Below the pieces are notes generated by a model, which saw nothing but the letters and a program-made list of their open reading frames with translations, was not told the origin of the DNA and did not search any database. This document shows positions 36,821 through 45,504 of a DNA stretch of 64,000 nt, piece by piece. This DNA is from Variovorax sp. PBL-H6 (GTDB lineage Bacteria > Pseudomonadota > Gammaproteobacteria > Burkholderiales > Burkholderiaceae_C). Both the position numbers and the translations under genes were made by a program. Position 1 is the stretch's first letter; each line of letters opens with the position of its first letter. The stretch is taken from assembly GCF_901827155.1 (NCBI RefSeq), contig NZ_LR594659.1, positions 1,054,001 to 1,118,000 on the forward strand. The letters run 5' to 3'.

Positions 36821-36828
36821 GAATCAGG
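36821..36828. repeat. Target-site duplication, right copy
   Basis: Exact second copy of GAATCAGG immediately after the right end of the IS256 element. Confidence 0.85.
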
Positions 36829-37284
36829 AGGCCACGACAGCTGTAGCGGGGCCGAATGCGGCTCCGCTCTCGCGGCGCCGGACGTTGTCTCGATGTCCCG
36901 TGGATGTCGGTGCGCTGCAGAAATTCTCGGTTTCCTTCCGATGCGAAATTCCCCATTCCAAGTGCTTCCGGACGGTTACTTTGCCGTTTTCTCCGCACGC
37001 CGCATCCGGATCGGCAGCGTCCAGGAGTACAGCGCGGACTGAACTCGGGCGCGGCAGCACGCTCGGCGCAATGGGCAGTGACGGGTCCGTGTCCTGAAGT
37101 CTTGCACATGGACCACCGCATCCGTTTCAACGCCTTCATCCGGTCTTTGGCGTGAGATGGCCGCTAGAGTGAATCGCCAGGCGGGTGCGACATTGGCGCA
37201 CGCGCGAAACCGAGTGGACTCAATCATGGGAACTGTGGGCCCGTGTGCAACGGAATTTCAATTCACCGAAGGAACGCCAGCTAT
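36829..37284. other. 456-bp region without a recognised gene
   Basis: Between the IS256 right flank and the Tat-ferritin fragment. Several short open frames exist on both strands but none shows a family motif or a convincing ribosome site. The last ~30 bp form the leader of the next gene (AAGGAACG before ATG 37285). Confidence 0.5.
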
Positions 37285-37503
37285 ATGTCTTCACCCCTGA
37301 ATCAGCCGATCGCGCAGGAGCCGCGCCGGGTATTCCTCGGCCTGGCAGGCTCGGGCCTCGTTGCCGCATCCACTCCCGCGATGGCGGCTGGGCGCAAGTC
37401 GAACGACGCATCCAGGGACGTGTCGGTCATGCAGGCGGCCCTCGCACTGGAACACGAAGGCATCGCCGCATACCGGCTCGCTGGCGATATCAGGAGCAAT
37501 TCC
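37285..37503 (+). pseudogene. N-terminal fragment of a Tat-exported ferritin-like protein, in frame with the next gene
   Basis: ATG 37285 opens a segment with a twin-arginine signal (RRVFLGLAGSGLVAASTPAMAAG) and about 25 residues typical of the start of a ferritin-like four-helix bundle (VMQAALALEHEGIAAYRLAGD). The helix bundle then stops and the frame continues without a stop into the PEP-mutase-like protein. This is most simply a deletion fusing two unrelated genes. If translated from here the enzyme would be exported; translation from 37504 avoids this. Confidence 0.6.
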
Positions 37504-38562
37504 ATGTCACCCCAATCCTCCGACATTGCCCAACGTCGCCGCGCCTTTCGTGAACTGCATCGGTCCGGATGCTTCGTCATGCCAAATCCCTGGGACCGGG
37601 GCAGTGCACGCTACCTCCAGGCTCTGGGGTTCAAGGCCTTGGGAACCACCAGTGCAGGCGCAGCCTGGTCGCGAGCACGCGCGGACGGGAACCTGTCACT
37701 GGACGATATGCTCGAGCACCTGCAGGACATCGTCGACGCGACGGCCATTCCCGTGCACGCCGACTTCGAATCCGGCTTCGCGCAAAGTGCGGCCGGACTC
37801 GCCGATAACCTTCGCAAGGCCGTAGACACCGGGGTCGCCGGCATCTCGCTCGAGGATGCCAGCGGCATTCCTTCCAATCCCGTTCGGGACATCGCCTCCT
37901 CTGTCGCACGGCTGCGGGTGGCACGTGCCGTGCTCGACGGGCACGGGTCCGATGCACCACTTTTAATCGGACGGGCGGAGAACTTCTCGGCCGGGAATCC
38001 CGACCTTGAGGACACCATCCTGCGCCTGCGGGCCTATGCCGAAGCAGGCGCCGACGTCCTTTACGCCCCCGGAATTACGAGGCGCGAGGACATCGCGGCG
38101 CTCGTGAATGCCGTGCGCCCCAAGCCGCTGAACGTGCTCGTCGGGCCAGGCACGGCCTTGACCTTCGACGACATTGCCTCCCTCGGCGTGCGGCGCATCA
38201 GCGTAGGGGCGGCGCTCGCGCGCAGCGCCTGGGGTGGTTTCATGCGCGCCGCGCGGTCGATCGCCGAAGACGGCCGCTTCTACTTCGGCAGGCCTGCAAG
38301 CGGCAGGGAGCTGAACTCGTTCTTCAAGCTCAGTACGGAAACGCCCTCCTCCGTGACGGCGAACATCCTGGGACGCGTGGAGTTTCGCCTGGGAGAAGGT
38401 CCGCTCCTGGAGATCCGGAAGGGCTCGGTCGAGATCACATTCTCCTCAGGTGACGCCGTGTTCACGTGGTCGGAAGACAATTGGCGAGAGGAGGCGGCCA
38501 TGCCGTTCGCGAATTTCTGCCGGTACGTCTGCGACGGAGCCATCGTCCTGGCGGAAACCTGA
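37504..38562 (+). CDS. Isocitrate lyase/PEP mutase-family protein with extra C-terminal domain
   Basis: A 352-residue protein from ATG 37504 (CAGGAG ribosome site 7 bp upstream). The TIM-barrel enzyme part (about 1-265) has FVMPNPWDRGSARYLQALGFKALGTTSAGAAW and the Mg-binding IPVHADFESGF, close to the 2-methylisocitrate-lyase/oxaloacetate-decarboxylase-like branch. It ends about RPASGRELNSFF. A further ~75 residues (LGRVEFRLGEGPLLEIRKGSVEITFSSGDAVFTWSEDNW...AAMPFANFCRYVCDGAIVL) resemble a separate small beta-rich protein, apparently fused in frame. The substrate is unknown. Confidence 0.78.
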   Translation: MSPQSSDIAQRRRAFRELHRSGCFVMPNPWDRGSARYLQALGFKALGTTSAGAAWSRARADGNLSLDDMLEHLQDIVDATAIPVHADFESGFAQSAAGLADNLRKAVDTGVAGISLEDASGIPSNPVRDIASSVARLRVARAVLDGHGSDAPLLIGRAENFSAGNPDLEDTILRLRAYAEAGADVLYAPGITRREDIAALVNAVRPKPLNVLVGPGTALTFDDIASLGVRRISVGAALARSAWGGFMRAARSIAEDGRFYFGRPASGRELNSFFKLSTETPSSVTANILGRVEFRLGEGPLLEIRKGSVEITFSSGDAVFTWSEDNWREEAAMPFANFCRYVCDGAIVLAET

Positions 38563-38708
38563 GCGGACCGCGCCTGCACCCATCGGTATTCGTGCGTTCC
38601 GCAATGCCTATGGGATGGACCTCCGCGACTACCGGGCGCAAGCTTTGCTGCCGGGTGCGACGTTCCGCATCCCGTGTTCGCTACCGATCCTTCCACCGAA
38701 AGCAGACC

Positions 38709-39155
38709 ATGTTGAGCAAGACTTCCCTTCAGACGACCATCAGGAATCTCCAGGAGGCGCAATTGCGGCAGTCGCGCGATGCCTATGCGGCTTACCTCGC
38801 CGCAGCGAGGCGGGACCGCACGGAACCCGCCGACCAGGACCAGGCGTCGCGAGAATTCGGCAATGCCGAACTGGCGGAGTACTTCGAGGGGCCGACGCGA
38901 ACCTATGAGGCTGCGCTGAAGCGCCTGCAGTCCATCGACTTCGGGCCGAAGTCGCGCGTGGAGGAGGGCGCTGCCGTCCAGGTCGACGACCGTTGGTACG
39001 TCATAGGCGTTGCAAGCCAGGCTTTCGAGTGCGACGGCGTGACGTACATGGGAATCTCAACGGACGCTCCCATCTACAAGGCTCTCGAAGGGGCGGCGGC
39101 TGGCGATGCCGTTGCATTCCGCGGGCGCGACTGGAAGATCCAGGCGGTTGCCTGA
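38709..39155 (+). CDS. GreA/GreB C-terminal-domain protein
   Basis: A 148-residue protein with an N-terminal helical/coiled-coil half (to about 60) and a C-terminal FKBP-like GreA/GreB domain (DDRWYVIGVASQAFECDGVTYMGISTDAPIYKALEGAAAGDAVAFRGRDWKIQAVA). Such Gre-like proteins bind the RNA polymerase secondary channel; the acidic tip residues that drive transcript cleavage are not obvious, so it may be an anti-Gre or Rnk-type competitor. The ATG at 38709 lies 146 bp after the previous stop. Confidence 0.75.
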   Translation: MLSKTSLQTTIRNLQEAQLRQSRDAYAAYLAAARRDRTEPADQDQASREFGNAELAEYFEGPTRTYEAALKRLQSIDFGPKSRVEEGAAVQVDDRWYVIGVASQAFECDGVTYMGISTDAPIYKALEGAAAGDAVAFRGRDWKIQAVA

Positions 39156-39196
39156 GGCCCGGAGGGCGACGACGAGGGGCGTCGCTGGAGGCTGGA

Positions 39197-39946
39197 TCAG
39201 GCGCCTCCGTATCGCTCCGTCTTCACCGCCTCCGCTGGTACCCCCAGCCGCACGAGGGCGGTGGCCGCCGTTTCCACGAATTCGGTGGCCCCGCAGATGA
39301 AGCACGCCAGTTCCCGGCGGTCGCCCCGGGAGTCAAGCACCGCAGCCAGCATTTCCATGTCGATGCGTCGGCCGAAGTCGCCGGGCCGGCGCGCCGGTTC
39401 TCTGGTCGTCGTTGCGACGAAGGAGAAGCTTGAGTCGCTCGCCGCCAGGCTCTCCAGTTCCGCCGCGAACGCCATGTGCGACCACTTCTTGGCGCTGTAC
39501 AGGAGCAGCGCCGGAGCTTCCGGGTCCGGCGCTGCAGACCGATGCCGGACCATCGACATCAGCGGTGCGATGCCCGAGCCGCCCGCGATGAGGGCAATGG
39601 GGTGGCGATCCGAAGGCGTCCACGTGAAATGTCCGCCGACAGGGCCGCGAATCTCGAGAGTGTCGCCAGGCTGGAGTTCGTCCGCGATGAACGGGGACGC
39701 CTCTCCGCCGGGAAGGCGCTCGACCAGGAACTCCAGCGCCGAACTGCCGGGGGCGGACGCGATCGAGTAGCTGCGCCGCGCCTCGTACCCGTCTTCGGCG
39801 ACGAGACGCACGTCCACGTGCTGGCCTGCCAGGTATTCGCCGATGGTGTTCTCCAGCAGCAGGCTGACGGCGTCAGGGGTGGCAAGGCGCTTCGCCTGTA
39901 CCGTCGCCGGCGACCAGGGCAGGCGAGTCATTGGGCTAACGGTCAC
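39197..39946 (-). CDS. FAD/NAD(P) oxidoreductase of the ferredoxin-reductase family
   Basis: About 249 residues with an FAD beta-barrel (RRSYSIASAPGSSALEFLVERLPGGEASPFIADELQPGD; the RSYSIAS motif binds FAD) and a nucleotide domain (IALIAGGSGIAPLMSMVRH, FICGATEFVETAATALVRLG). There is no ferredoxin [2Fe-2S] domain. Its start (GTG 39946, or ATG 39931) overlaps the end of the sulfite-oxidase-like gene, so it is very likely the reductase partner feeding or accepting electrons from the molybdoenzyme. Confidence 0.88.
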   Translation of the reverse strand: MTVSPMTRLPWSPATVQAKRLATPDAVSLLLENTIGEYLAGQHVDVRLVAEDGYEARRSYSIASAPGSSALEFLVERLPGGEASPFIADELQPGDTLEIRGPVGGHFTWTPSDRHPIALIAGGSGIAPLMSMVRHRSAAPDPEAPALLLYSAKKWSHMAFAAELESLAASDSSFSFVATTTREPARRPGDFGRRIDMEMLAAVLDSRGDRRELACFICGATEFVETAATALVRLGVPAEAVKTERYGGA

Positions 39947-40544
39947 CGGAGTACCGTTGCTCTTTCCACGGATCGCCCCGCATGTGATAGCCGCGCAGTT
40001 CCCAGAATCCTGCTTCGTCGCGCTCGGTGAATTTCAGGCCATTGCACCACTTGGCGCTCTTCCAGAAATACAGGTGCGGAACCAGCAGGCGCGAAGGGCC
40101 TCCGTGCTGCGCAGACAGGGGGCGCCCTCCGTACATGGTCGCCACCATCGCCTTCCCGCCCACCAGATCCGCAGTGGGGACGTTGGTCGTGTAGCCGCCG
40201 TAGCACTCGGCCAGAACGAATGATGTCAGCTCCCCGACACCCGCCTCCTTCAAGAGGTGGTCGATGGACACCCCCTCCCAGGCCGTATCGAACTTCGACC
40301 ATGAGGTGACGCAGTGGATGTCGCCTGTCCAAAGGGTGCGAGGCAGCCGGCTGAATTCCAGCCATGACCAACTGGCGATCGGCCTGGAACCCTGCTTCAA
40401 GGTGAACCTCCAGTCGCCCAGATCGATCTGCGGTGTCGGGGTCGCCGACAGAACCGGAAAGTCCTGGGTCGCGTGCTGTCCCGGCGGCAAGCGAGCAGCG
40501 GTTTCGGGATCGACGCGACGGCCGGTAAAGCCTCTGGTTGCCAC
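39936..40544 (-). CDS. Sulfite-oxidase-like molybdopterin oxidoreductase
   Basis: A 202-residue cytosolic protein with the sulfite-oxidase/YedY molybdopterin fold. The Mo-coordinating cysteine is in [18 protein letters not shown]. Further family segments are [17 protein letters not shown] and [27 protein letters not shown]. No signal peptide, unlike periplasmic MsrP/YedY, so it works in the cytosol. The GTG at 40544 has AAGGAG six bases upstream. It forms an operon with the FAD/NAD reductase. A role in oxidised-sulfur or methionine-sulfoxide chemistry fits msrA next door. Confidence 0.85.
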   Translation of the reverse strand: MATRGFTGRRVDPETAARLPPGQHATQDFPVLSATPTPQIDLGDWRFTLKQGSRPIASWSWLEFSRLPRTLWTGDIHCVTSWSKFDTAWEGVSIDHLLKEAGVGELTSFVLAECYGGYTTNVPTADLVGGKAMVATMYGGRPLSAQHGGPSRLLVPHLYFWKSAKWCNGLKFTERDEAGFWELRGYHMRGDPWKEQRYSGDR

Positions 40545-40917
40545 GGGGAGCTCCTTCTTTGGTCTGACTGCGCGAGTGAGCAGAGTCCCATCGTATCCAG
40601 CGAGGGCCGGCCGGCCTAGATGCCGGAGACGCGTTGCAACGTTTTCCGGACTCCGGAGCACCGACCCTCCTCAAGCGCGTTCGAACTTCCGATTTCCCGA
40701 GGAAGACCCGCGTGTCCAGTTCACCCAACTCGCAGCCAGCTCGACGGCACTCGAGGACGGGTCGACACATTTGCCGGACGGGGAGGCTGATGGCGCCGGG
40801 GAGAATTCTCCCTGGCGCAGGGGAATGGCGACCCGAAAGTTGTGGATCGTCGAGGGTCCGACGAAGCGGCCAGGAAAGGTTCACCATGATCAAGTTTCGC
40901 AGCGAAGAGGAGACGGC
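40545..40917. other. 373-bp divergent intergenic region upstream of msrA
   Basis: This separates the molybdoenzyme operon from msrA. It contains the 26-bp palindrome listed separately and a short frame at 40886-40921 ([11 protein letters not shown]) overlapping the msrA start by 4 bp, which could act as a leader peptide. No further gene is visible. Confidence 0.5.
40793..40818. promoter_or_regulatory. 26-bp near-perfect palindrome upstream of msrA
   Basis: The central GGGAGAATTCTCCC (40799-40812) is a perfect 14-bp palindrome, extended outward by GCGCC/GGCGC with one mismatched pair. It has no loop, so it is better suited to a dimeric DNA-binding protein than to an RNA hairpin. It lies 100 bp before msrA and 250 bp before the molybdoenzyme operon. 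Confidence 0.6.
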
Positions 40918-41433
40918 ATGACCATGACCACGGAACGCGCGATTCTCGCCGGTGGCTGCTTCTGGGGGATGCAGCAGCTGTTCCGGCGCCGTGACGGCGT
41001 CATAACAACCCGGGTGGGGTATTCAGGCGGGGACGTCTTTAACGCCACGTACCGCAACCACGGCACGCACGCCGAAGCCATCGAAGTCATCTTCGATCCC
41101 AAAAGACTTGGCTTTCGCGATCTGCTGGAGTTCTTCTTCCAGGTTCACGATCCCTCGACCCGGAACCGGCAGGTCAACGACACCGGCACGAGCTACCGGT
41201 CTGCCATCTTCTACACCAGCGAGGAGCAGAAGCGCATCGCGCAAGAGACCATCGCCGAAGCGGATGCGACCGGCTTGTGGCCGGGAAAGATCGTGACAGA
41301 GGTTGTGCCGGCGGGTGATTTCTGGGAAGCAGAGCCGGAACATCAAGACTATCTGGAACGCAGGCCGAACGGCTACACCTGCCATTACGTCCGGCCGGAT
41401 TGGGTGCTTCCTGCGACGAAGGCGGGTCGCTAG
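40918..41433 (+). CDS. msrA: Peptide-methionine (S)-S-oxide reductase
   Basis: MsrA repairs methionine-S-sulfoxide in proteins. The 171 residues contain the catalytic motif [12 protein letters not shown] (GCFWG, nucleophile Cys), YSGG, HAEAIEV and the C-terminal [21 protein letters not shown]. No resolving-Cys-rich tail and no signal peptide, so it is cytosolic. Neighbouring molybdoenzyme, flavin reductase and peroxiredoxin genes point to an oxidative or hypochlorite-stress context. The stop overlaps a small opposite-strand frame. Confidence 0.96.
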   Translation: MTMTTERAILAGGCFWGMQQLFRRRDGVITTRVGYSGGDVFNATYRNHGTHAEAIEVIFDPKRLGFRDLLEFFFQVHDPSTRNRQVNDTGTSYRSAIFYTSEEQKRIAQETIAEADATGLWPGKIVTEVVPAGDFWEAEPEHQDYLERRPNGYTCHYVRPDWVLPATKAGR

Positions 41434-41615
41434 TGTTTGCGCCACTCTGTTCTGTACTTATCAACGAGTCGCTGTAGCTTTGCGTCCGACGCAATTCCCA
41501 TGTTGATCACCCTGCGGAGCGTGCCCTTGGCACAGGATTCTCGGATTGTCATTGCGTGCATACGTGCATGCATCTGGGCAAGTCTCGAAGACCGGCCATT
41601 CTGTGTCCTCGACAA
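41430..41615 (-). CDS. Small hypothetical protein, doubtful
   Basis: A 61-codon frame ending [21 protein letters not shown], a plausible basic helix. A neighbouring frame upstream (to about 41660) could belong to the same decayed gene ([23 protein letters not shown]). No family is recognised. It covers part of the 322-bp gap between msrA and the next gene; the rest of that gap holds nothing I can identify. Confidence 0.25.
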   Translation of the reverse strand: MSRTQNGRSSRLAQMHARMHAMTIRESCAKGTLRRVINMGIASDAKLQRLVDKYRTEWRKH

Positions 41616-41755
41616 CGGAGTGCGCGATTCGACGCATCGCAGTTCGGACGAACGGCATGGTCAGCGATCCCTGGAGTTTCGAGAGCACCACACTAGGGCG
41701 CTCAACAGATGGATTACCTGCAGTGCAGGCGAACACTCAACATGAAAGGTGGACG

Positions 41756-42673
41756 ATGAAGGCAATCACAGTCACGGACCAGGCCGCGGGAATGGCCGGA
41801 ATGAAGCTGGCGGAGCGGCCCGAGCCGCAGGCGGCGATCAACGATGTAGTGGTTCAAGTGCATTCGTCGGGATTCGTCAACACCGAGCTGAGTTGGCCTT
41901 CGACCTGGGCCGACCGCTCCGGCCGCGACCGGATGCCGACCATTCCGGGGCACGAGCTGGCCGGAGTGGTCACGTCCCTCGGTTATGGCACGACGGGTCT
42001 GTCGGTCGGGCAGCGTGTGTTGGGCCTCGCGGACTGGTACCGCGACGGCACCCTCGCCGAGTACGTGGCCGTCGAGGCACGCAACCTCGCACCGTTGCCG
42101 GGTGACGTCGACTTCACCGTCGGCGCGAGCCTGCCGATTTCCGGCCTGACTGCGTGGCAGGGCCTGCACGAGCACGGCCGCCTTCGTTCAGGGCAGAGCG
42201 TCATTGCGCATGGTGCTGCAGGCGCGGTCGGATCGATGGTGACGCAACTCGCGCGGGAATTCGGTGCTTACGTCATCGGCACCGGGCGCGCCGCCGACCG
42301 CCAGGCTGCGCTCGACTTCGGGGCGAACGAGTTTGTCGACCTCGACAGCGAGGCGCTGGAAGACGTTGGCCGAGTCGACCTGGTGTTCGATCTGATTGGC
42401 GGCGAGATCGGGAAACGGTCGGCGCGCCTGCTTCGGGCGGGAGGGACGCTGGTGTCCATCGTAGGGCCGTCGGAGGTGAGACCCGCCGACGGTGTGGCGA
42501 TCGACTTCGTCGTCGCGTCCGATCGCGCCCAACTGCATGAGATCGTGCAGCGTGTGCGGGATGGGCGACTGCGGACGAACATCGGCACCGCCGCGTCCCT
42601 TGAAGATGCCGTCGCGGCCTTCAGTCCGACCGTGCGACGCCCTGGGAAGACGATCATCCGCGTCCGCTCGTGA
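41756..42673 (+). CDS. Zinc-independent quinone-oxidoreductase-like NADP enzyme
   Basis: This 305-residue medium-chain dehydrogenase/reductase has the GroES-like domain with PGHELAGVVTSLGYGTTGLSVGQRVLGL, and a Rossmann domain beginning SVIAHGAAGAVGSMVTQLAREFGAYVIGTGRAADR (AxGxxG). Zinc-binding cysteines of alcohol dehydrogenases are absent, so it belongs to the quinone reductase/enoyl reductase branch that reduces quinones and electrophilic enones. ATG 41756 is preceded by AAAGGTGG. Confidence 0.9.
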   Translation: MKAITVTDQAAGMAGMKLAERPEPQAAINDVVVQVHSSGFVNTELSWPSTWADRSGRDRMPTIPGHELAGVVTSLGYGTTGLSVGQRVLGLADWYRDGTLAEYVAVEARNLAPLPGDVDFTVGASLPISGLTAWQGLHEHGRLRSGQSVIAHGAAGAVGSMVTQLAREFGAYVIGTGRAADRQAALDFGANEFVDLDSEALEDVGRVDLVFDLIGGEIGKRSARLLRAGGTLVSIVGPSEVRPADGVAIDFVVASDRAQLHEIVQRVRDGRLRTNIGTAASLEDAVAAFSPTVRRPGKTIIRVRS

Positions 42674-42985
42674 CGGCTCGGGAAGGACAAGCGAGTTTGC
42701 ACTCCTCGTCGATGGACGGTGAAGTCGCCGAAACGGTGGCACGAGACACCAACCCGACCCACCGGCGCGGAATGCTCCGGCTGGCATTCTTTTCCGTCGT
42801 CCTGGTACCAGCGCCCAATGTAGCGCATACCTCTGCGAGAACAGTCGGCATACACCGCTCATGGACCACGGCGCGACGACATGGGCTCGGCGGAAGACCT
42901 GGACTCGCCGACACAGAATCCGGACGGTCGAGACTGCTCGACGCGAAACAATGCCATCCACCTCCACTTACCCAGCCCCCGTGCC
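42674..42985. other. 312-bp region without a recognised gene
   Basis: This lies between the quinone-reductase-like gene and the peroxiredoxin gene. Overlapping open frames on both strands lack motifs. It probably contains the peroxiredoxin promoter, but I cannot point to a convincing -35/-10 pair. Confidence 0.45.
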
Positions 42986-43522
42986 ATGCTCGTTCCACGC
43001 CAAGCCGCACCGCAACTCATCGTCGACACTGTCGCCCACGGTTCTTTCGATCTTGCCCGGGAAGAGCCTCGGAGCATGACGCTCGTCTGCTTCTATCGTG
43101 GCCTGCACTGCCCCATCTGCACGAACTACCTCAAGGAGCTGGAGCGGCTGACGCCGGTCTTCGAGGAGCGCGGCGTGAGTACGATCGCCATCAGCTCCGA
43201 CGGCGAAGCGCGTGCGAGGGAAATGTCGCACAAGATCCGGGCGTCGCAGCTCCGCGTCGGGTACGGTCTGCCACTGGCGGTGGCGCGCGACTGGGGCCTG
43301 TACATCTCCGAGTCCCGCGGGAAGACATCCATCGGCATCGAGGAACCTCCGCTCTTCTCGGAACCCGGCGTGTTCCTGATTCGGCCAGATCGTACTGTCT
43401 ACTATCTTTCCGTCCAGTCGATGCCGTTCGTGCGGCCCCCCTTCGGCGAGATGGTCCAGGCCCTGGACTTCATCGTGAAGAACGCCTACCCGGCGCGCGG
43501 CGAGTACATCGGCCCGCTCTGA
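42986..43522 (+). CDS. Peroxiredoxin-like (AhpC/TSA) protein
   Basis: A 178-residue thioredoxin-fold protein. TLVCFYRGLHCPICTNYLKELERL carries a CPIC pair (C42, C45) in the peroxidatic position, followed by the typical SDGEARAREMSHKI and a C-terminal EPGVFLIRPDRTVYYLSVQSMPFVRPPF. It probably reduces peroxides or thiol oxidants in the cytosol. The ATG at 42986 is preferred; the frame stays open upstream to 42881 with no ribosome site. Confidence 0.85.
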   Translation: MLVPRQAAPQLIVDTVAHGSFDLAREEPRSMTLVCFYRGLHCPICTNYLKELERLTPVFEERGVSTIAISSDGEARAREMSHKIRASQLRVGYGLPLAVARDWGLYISESRGKTSIGIEEPPLFSEPGVFLIRPDRTVYYLSVQSMPFVRPPFGEMVQALDFIVKNAYPARGEYIGPL

Positions 43523-43619
43523 CGCGGCCCGGCAAACGCAAGTGGTTCGCGCGCGCGGGCGAAATCAATCTGCTGGCGCCGCCACTAGTATCACGCCCCT
43601 CTAGTTTCCCCTCGATGGC

Positions 43620-45293
43620 ATGTTGTCCCGCTCCGTAGCACTCCGCGTTCTCTCGGGGCTGGCCGTCCTCGCTGCCATCGTTCTTGTCACCTTTGCCGCC
43701 TGGTGGTCGACGCTACCCATGCGTGACGCGGCGCTTGAGAACGCGCGCCAAGAGACACAGCACGAGACTCTCAGTCTCGCGGAGCAATTCTCCGCGGTCA
43801 CGCGCAGCGCCATCTCCAGCCTGAACGCCGTTTGCATCTCGATGGAAGCGCACGGGGGGCCGCGCGGTCTCGCAGCCTCAGAAGTGCGCGCGGAACTACA
43901 GCGCGCAGCCGGTGACTCTGTCGGCACGCAAGCAATGTTCGTGGTCGATGCGACCGGGACGGTCGTGGCGAGCGTTGGGATGACTAAGACTCAGGAAGGT
44001 CAGTCGGTGCGAAGCCGCCCGGTGGTCGCCTACCACCTCAGCCACCCGACGGATCTCGGATTTCACATCGACCATGCCAAGTATTCCGAGATGACCGGTG
44101 GATGGGTTCTGCCCATTTCACGCATCGTTGCGTCGAGCGAGGGAAAGATGCTGGGCGTGGTCGGCGTGGCGATCAACCTCTCGTACATTCGAGACCTTTA
44201 CGAGAAGCTGGGAAATCTGCGGCGCGCCAGCTTTTCGATCCTTGCGCGCAACGGGGAGGTCATTCTCCGCCACCCCTTCATCGACGGCGTCATTGGTTTC
44301 TACCGTAGTCCGATCCATGAGGACGGCTCATACGAATCCACGAGCGAGCTTGATGGCGTTACGCGGATCCTCAGCTATCGAGAACTCGAAGGCATCGATG
44401 TCGTGATGCGGGTTGGCTTTCCTCTGGATCAGGTGCTTGCACCATGGCGAGACTTCGCCCGAGAACGTGTGACCTGGACGGCGTCGTGCCTGAGCGTGTT
44501 TGCTGCGCTGTGCTACGCAGGTTGGTTTGTTTACCAGAGATATAGCCAGCAAATACGAGCTGTGGAAGAAGGCTTCGAAAGGAAGGAAAGCGAGCTGCGC
44601 CAAGAAATCGATCAGATCGAAGACATGTCGATCTCGCTGTCGCAGAAAGTCTCGACACCGCTCGGTCGGTTGCGCAACATCCTGCAAGCTGACCCCGAGG
44701 AGGTGACCGCGTTGCGCGACGAAATCGTAGCGTCCACGATCAAGATGGAAAGACTCGCTCAAGATGTGGGAGCCTTGGCGCTTGCGCGAAAGACCGCCGT
44801 CAAGCGGCAGGATCTCGACGTGACGTTGATGGCGCATGAAATCGTGCGGTCGCTAGAGGCCGCAAATCCGACCCGCTCGGTCGACGTCCGCATTCAGGAG
44901 AAGATGTACGCGACGGCAGATGCCAGACTTCTGAAGGTGGTGCTGTTTAACCTCATTGGCAACGCATGGAAGTTCACGGCGCTCACGCCGGCGGCCATCA
45001 TCGAGGTCGGGGCGCGGGCGGGACTGACCGAAACGATCTTCTTCGTGCGCGACAACGGCCCCGGTTTCGATCCGGGTGACGCGAAGTGGATCTTCAAGCC
45101 ATTCCATCGACTCCCGACTTCAGCGGAGTTTGAGGGACAAGGCATCGGCCTCACGGCCGCTCAGCGCATCATCCAACGCCACGGCGGGCGCATCTGGGCC
45201 AAGGGCAGAGTACGCAAGGGCGCCGCGTTCTTCTTTACTGTCCAGCCGGAATTGGCGATCCATGGTGAAACCTTCAGGCACGCACGCCCGTAG
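43620..45293 (+). CDS. Membrane sensor kinase-like protein lacking the phosphoacceptor histidine
   Basis: A 557-residue protein: TM1 (about 6-31), an extracytoplasmic dCache-like sensor (35-280, with GGWVLPISRIV and GVVGVAINLSYIRDLYEKLG), TM2 (286-306), a coiled linker, a HisKA-like two-helix region and an HATPase domain. The ATPase is complete: N box VLFNLIGNAWKF (N448), G1 VRDNGPGF, and GQGIGLTAAQRIIQRHGG. In the H box the expected SHDLRAPL-type histidine is replaced by glutamine (SQKVSTPL, Q342). No response regulator is adjacent. It could bind ATP and modulate a partner but not autophosphorylate conventionally. Confidence 0.82.
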   Translation: MLSRSVALRVLSGLAVLAAIVLVTFAAWWSTLPMRDAALENARQETQHETLSLAEQFSAVTRSAISSLNAVCISMEAHGGPRGLAASEVRAELQRAAGDSVGTQAMFVVDATGTVVASVGMTKTQEGQSVRSRPVVAYHLSHPTDLGFHIDHAKYSEMTGGWVLPISRIVASSEGKMLGVVGVAINLSYIRDLYEKLGNLRRASFSILARNGEVILRHPFIDGVIGFYRSPIHEDGSYESTSELDGVTRILSYRELEGIDVVMRVGFPLDQVLAPWRDFARERVTWTASCLSVFAALCYAGWFVYQRYSQQIRAVEEGFERKESELRQEIDQIEDMSISLSQKVSTPLGRLRNILQADPEEVTALRDEIVASTIKMERLAQDVGALALARKTAVKRQDLDVTLMAHEIVRSLEAANPTRSVDVRIQEKMYATADARLLKVVLFNLIGNAWKFTALTPAAIIEVGARAGLTETIFFVRDNGPGFDPGDAKWIFKPFHRLPTSAEFEGQGIGLTAAQRIIQRHGGRIWAKGRVRKGAAFFFTVQPELAIHGETFRHARP

Positions 45294-45448
45294 CCGAGAA
45301 GGACTGACCATCAGCCGCCTCGATGTGGCCTCAGGCTGGGTCGGCGCCTCGGGGCGTGTGATCCAGTGTTCGAGCCTCCGCCCGATGCGGCGGCTCGTGG
45401 CCTCGAAAGCCTGCGCGCCCCTACCGGCGTTGGCGCATCCACACTGAA

Positions 45449-45504
45449 CTGCATGAGGCTGGCTCATGCAGCAGCGGCTTTTGGGGCATCGCGCCACCCG
45501 CTGC
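45449..45504. other. Two tandem stem-loops in the 392-bp gap before the nitroreductase gene
   Basis: The gap 45294-45685 holds no recognised gene. CTGCATGAG/CTCATGCAG (45449-45471) forms a perfect 9-bp stem with 5-base loop, immediately followed by GCAGCGG/CCGCTGC (45471-45504) with a 20-base loop. A T run lies at 45551-45556. This could be the terminator region of the kinase gene, a leader of the nitroreductase gene or a small RNA. Confidence 0.4.
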
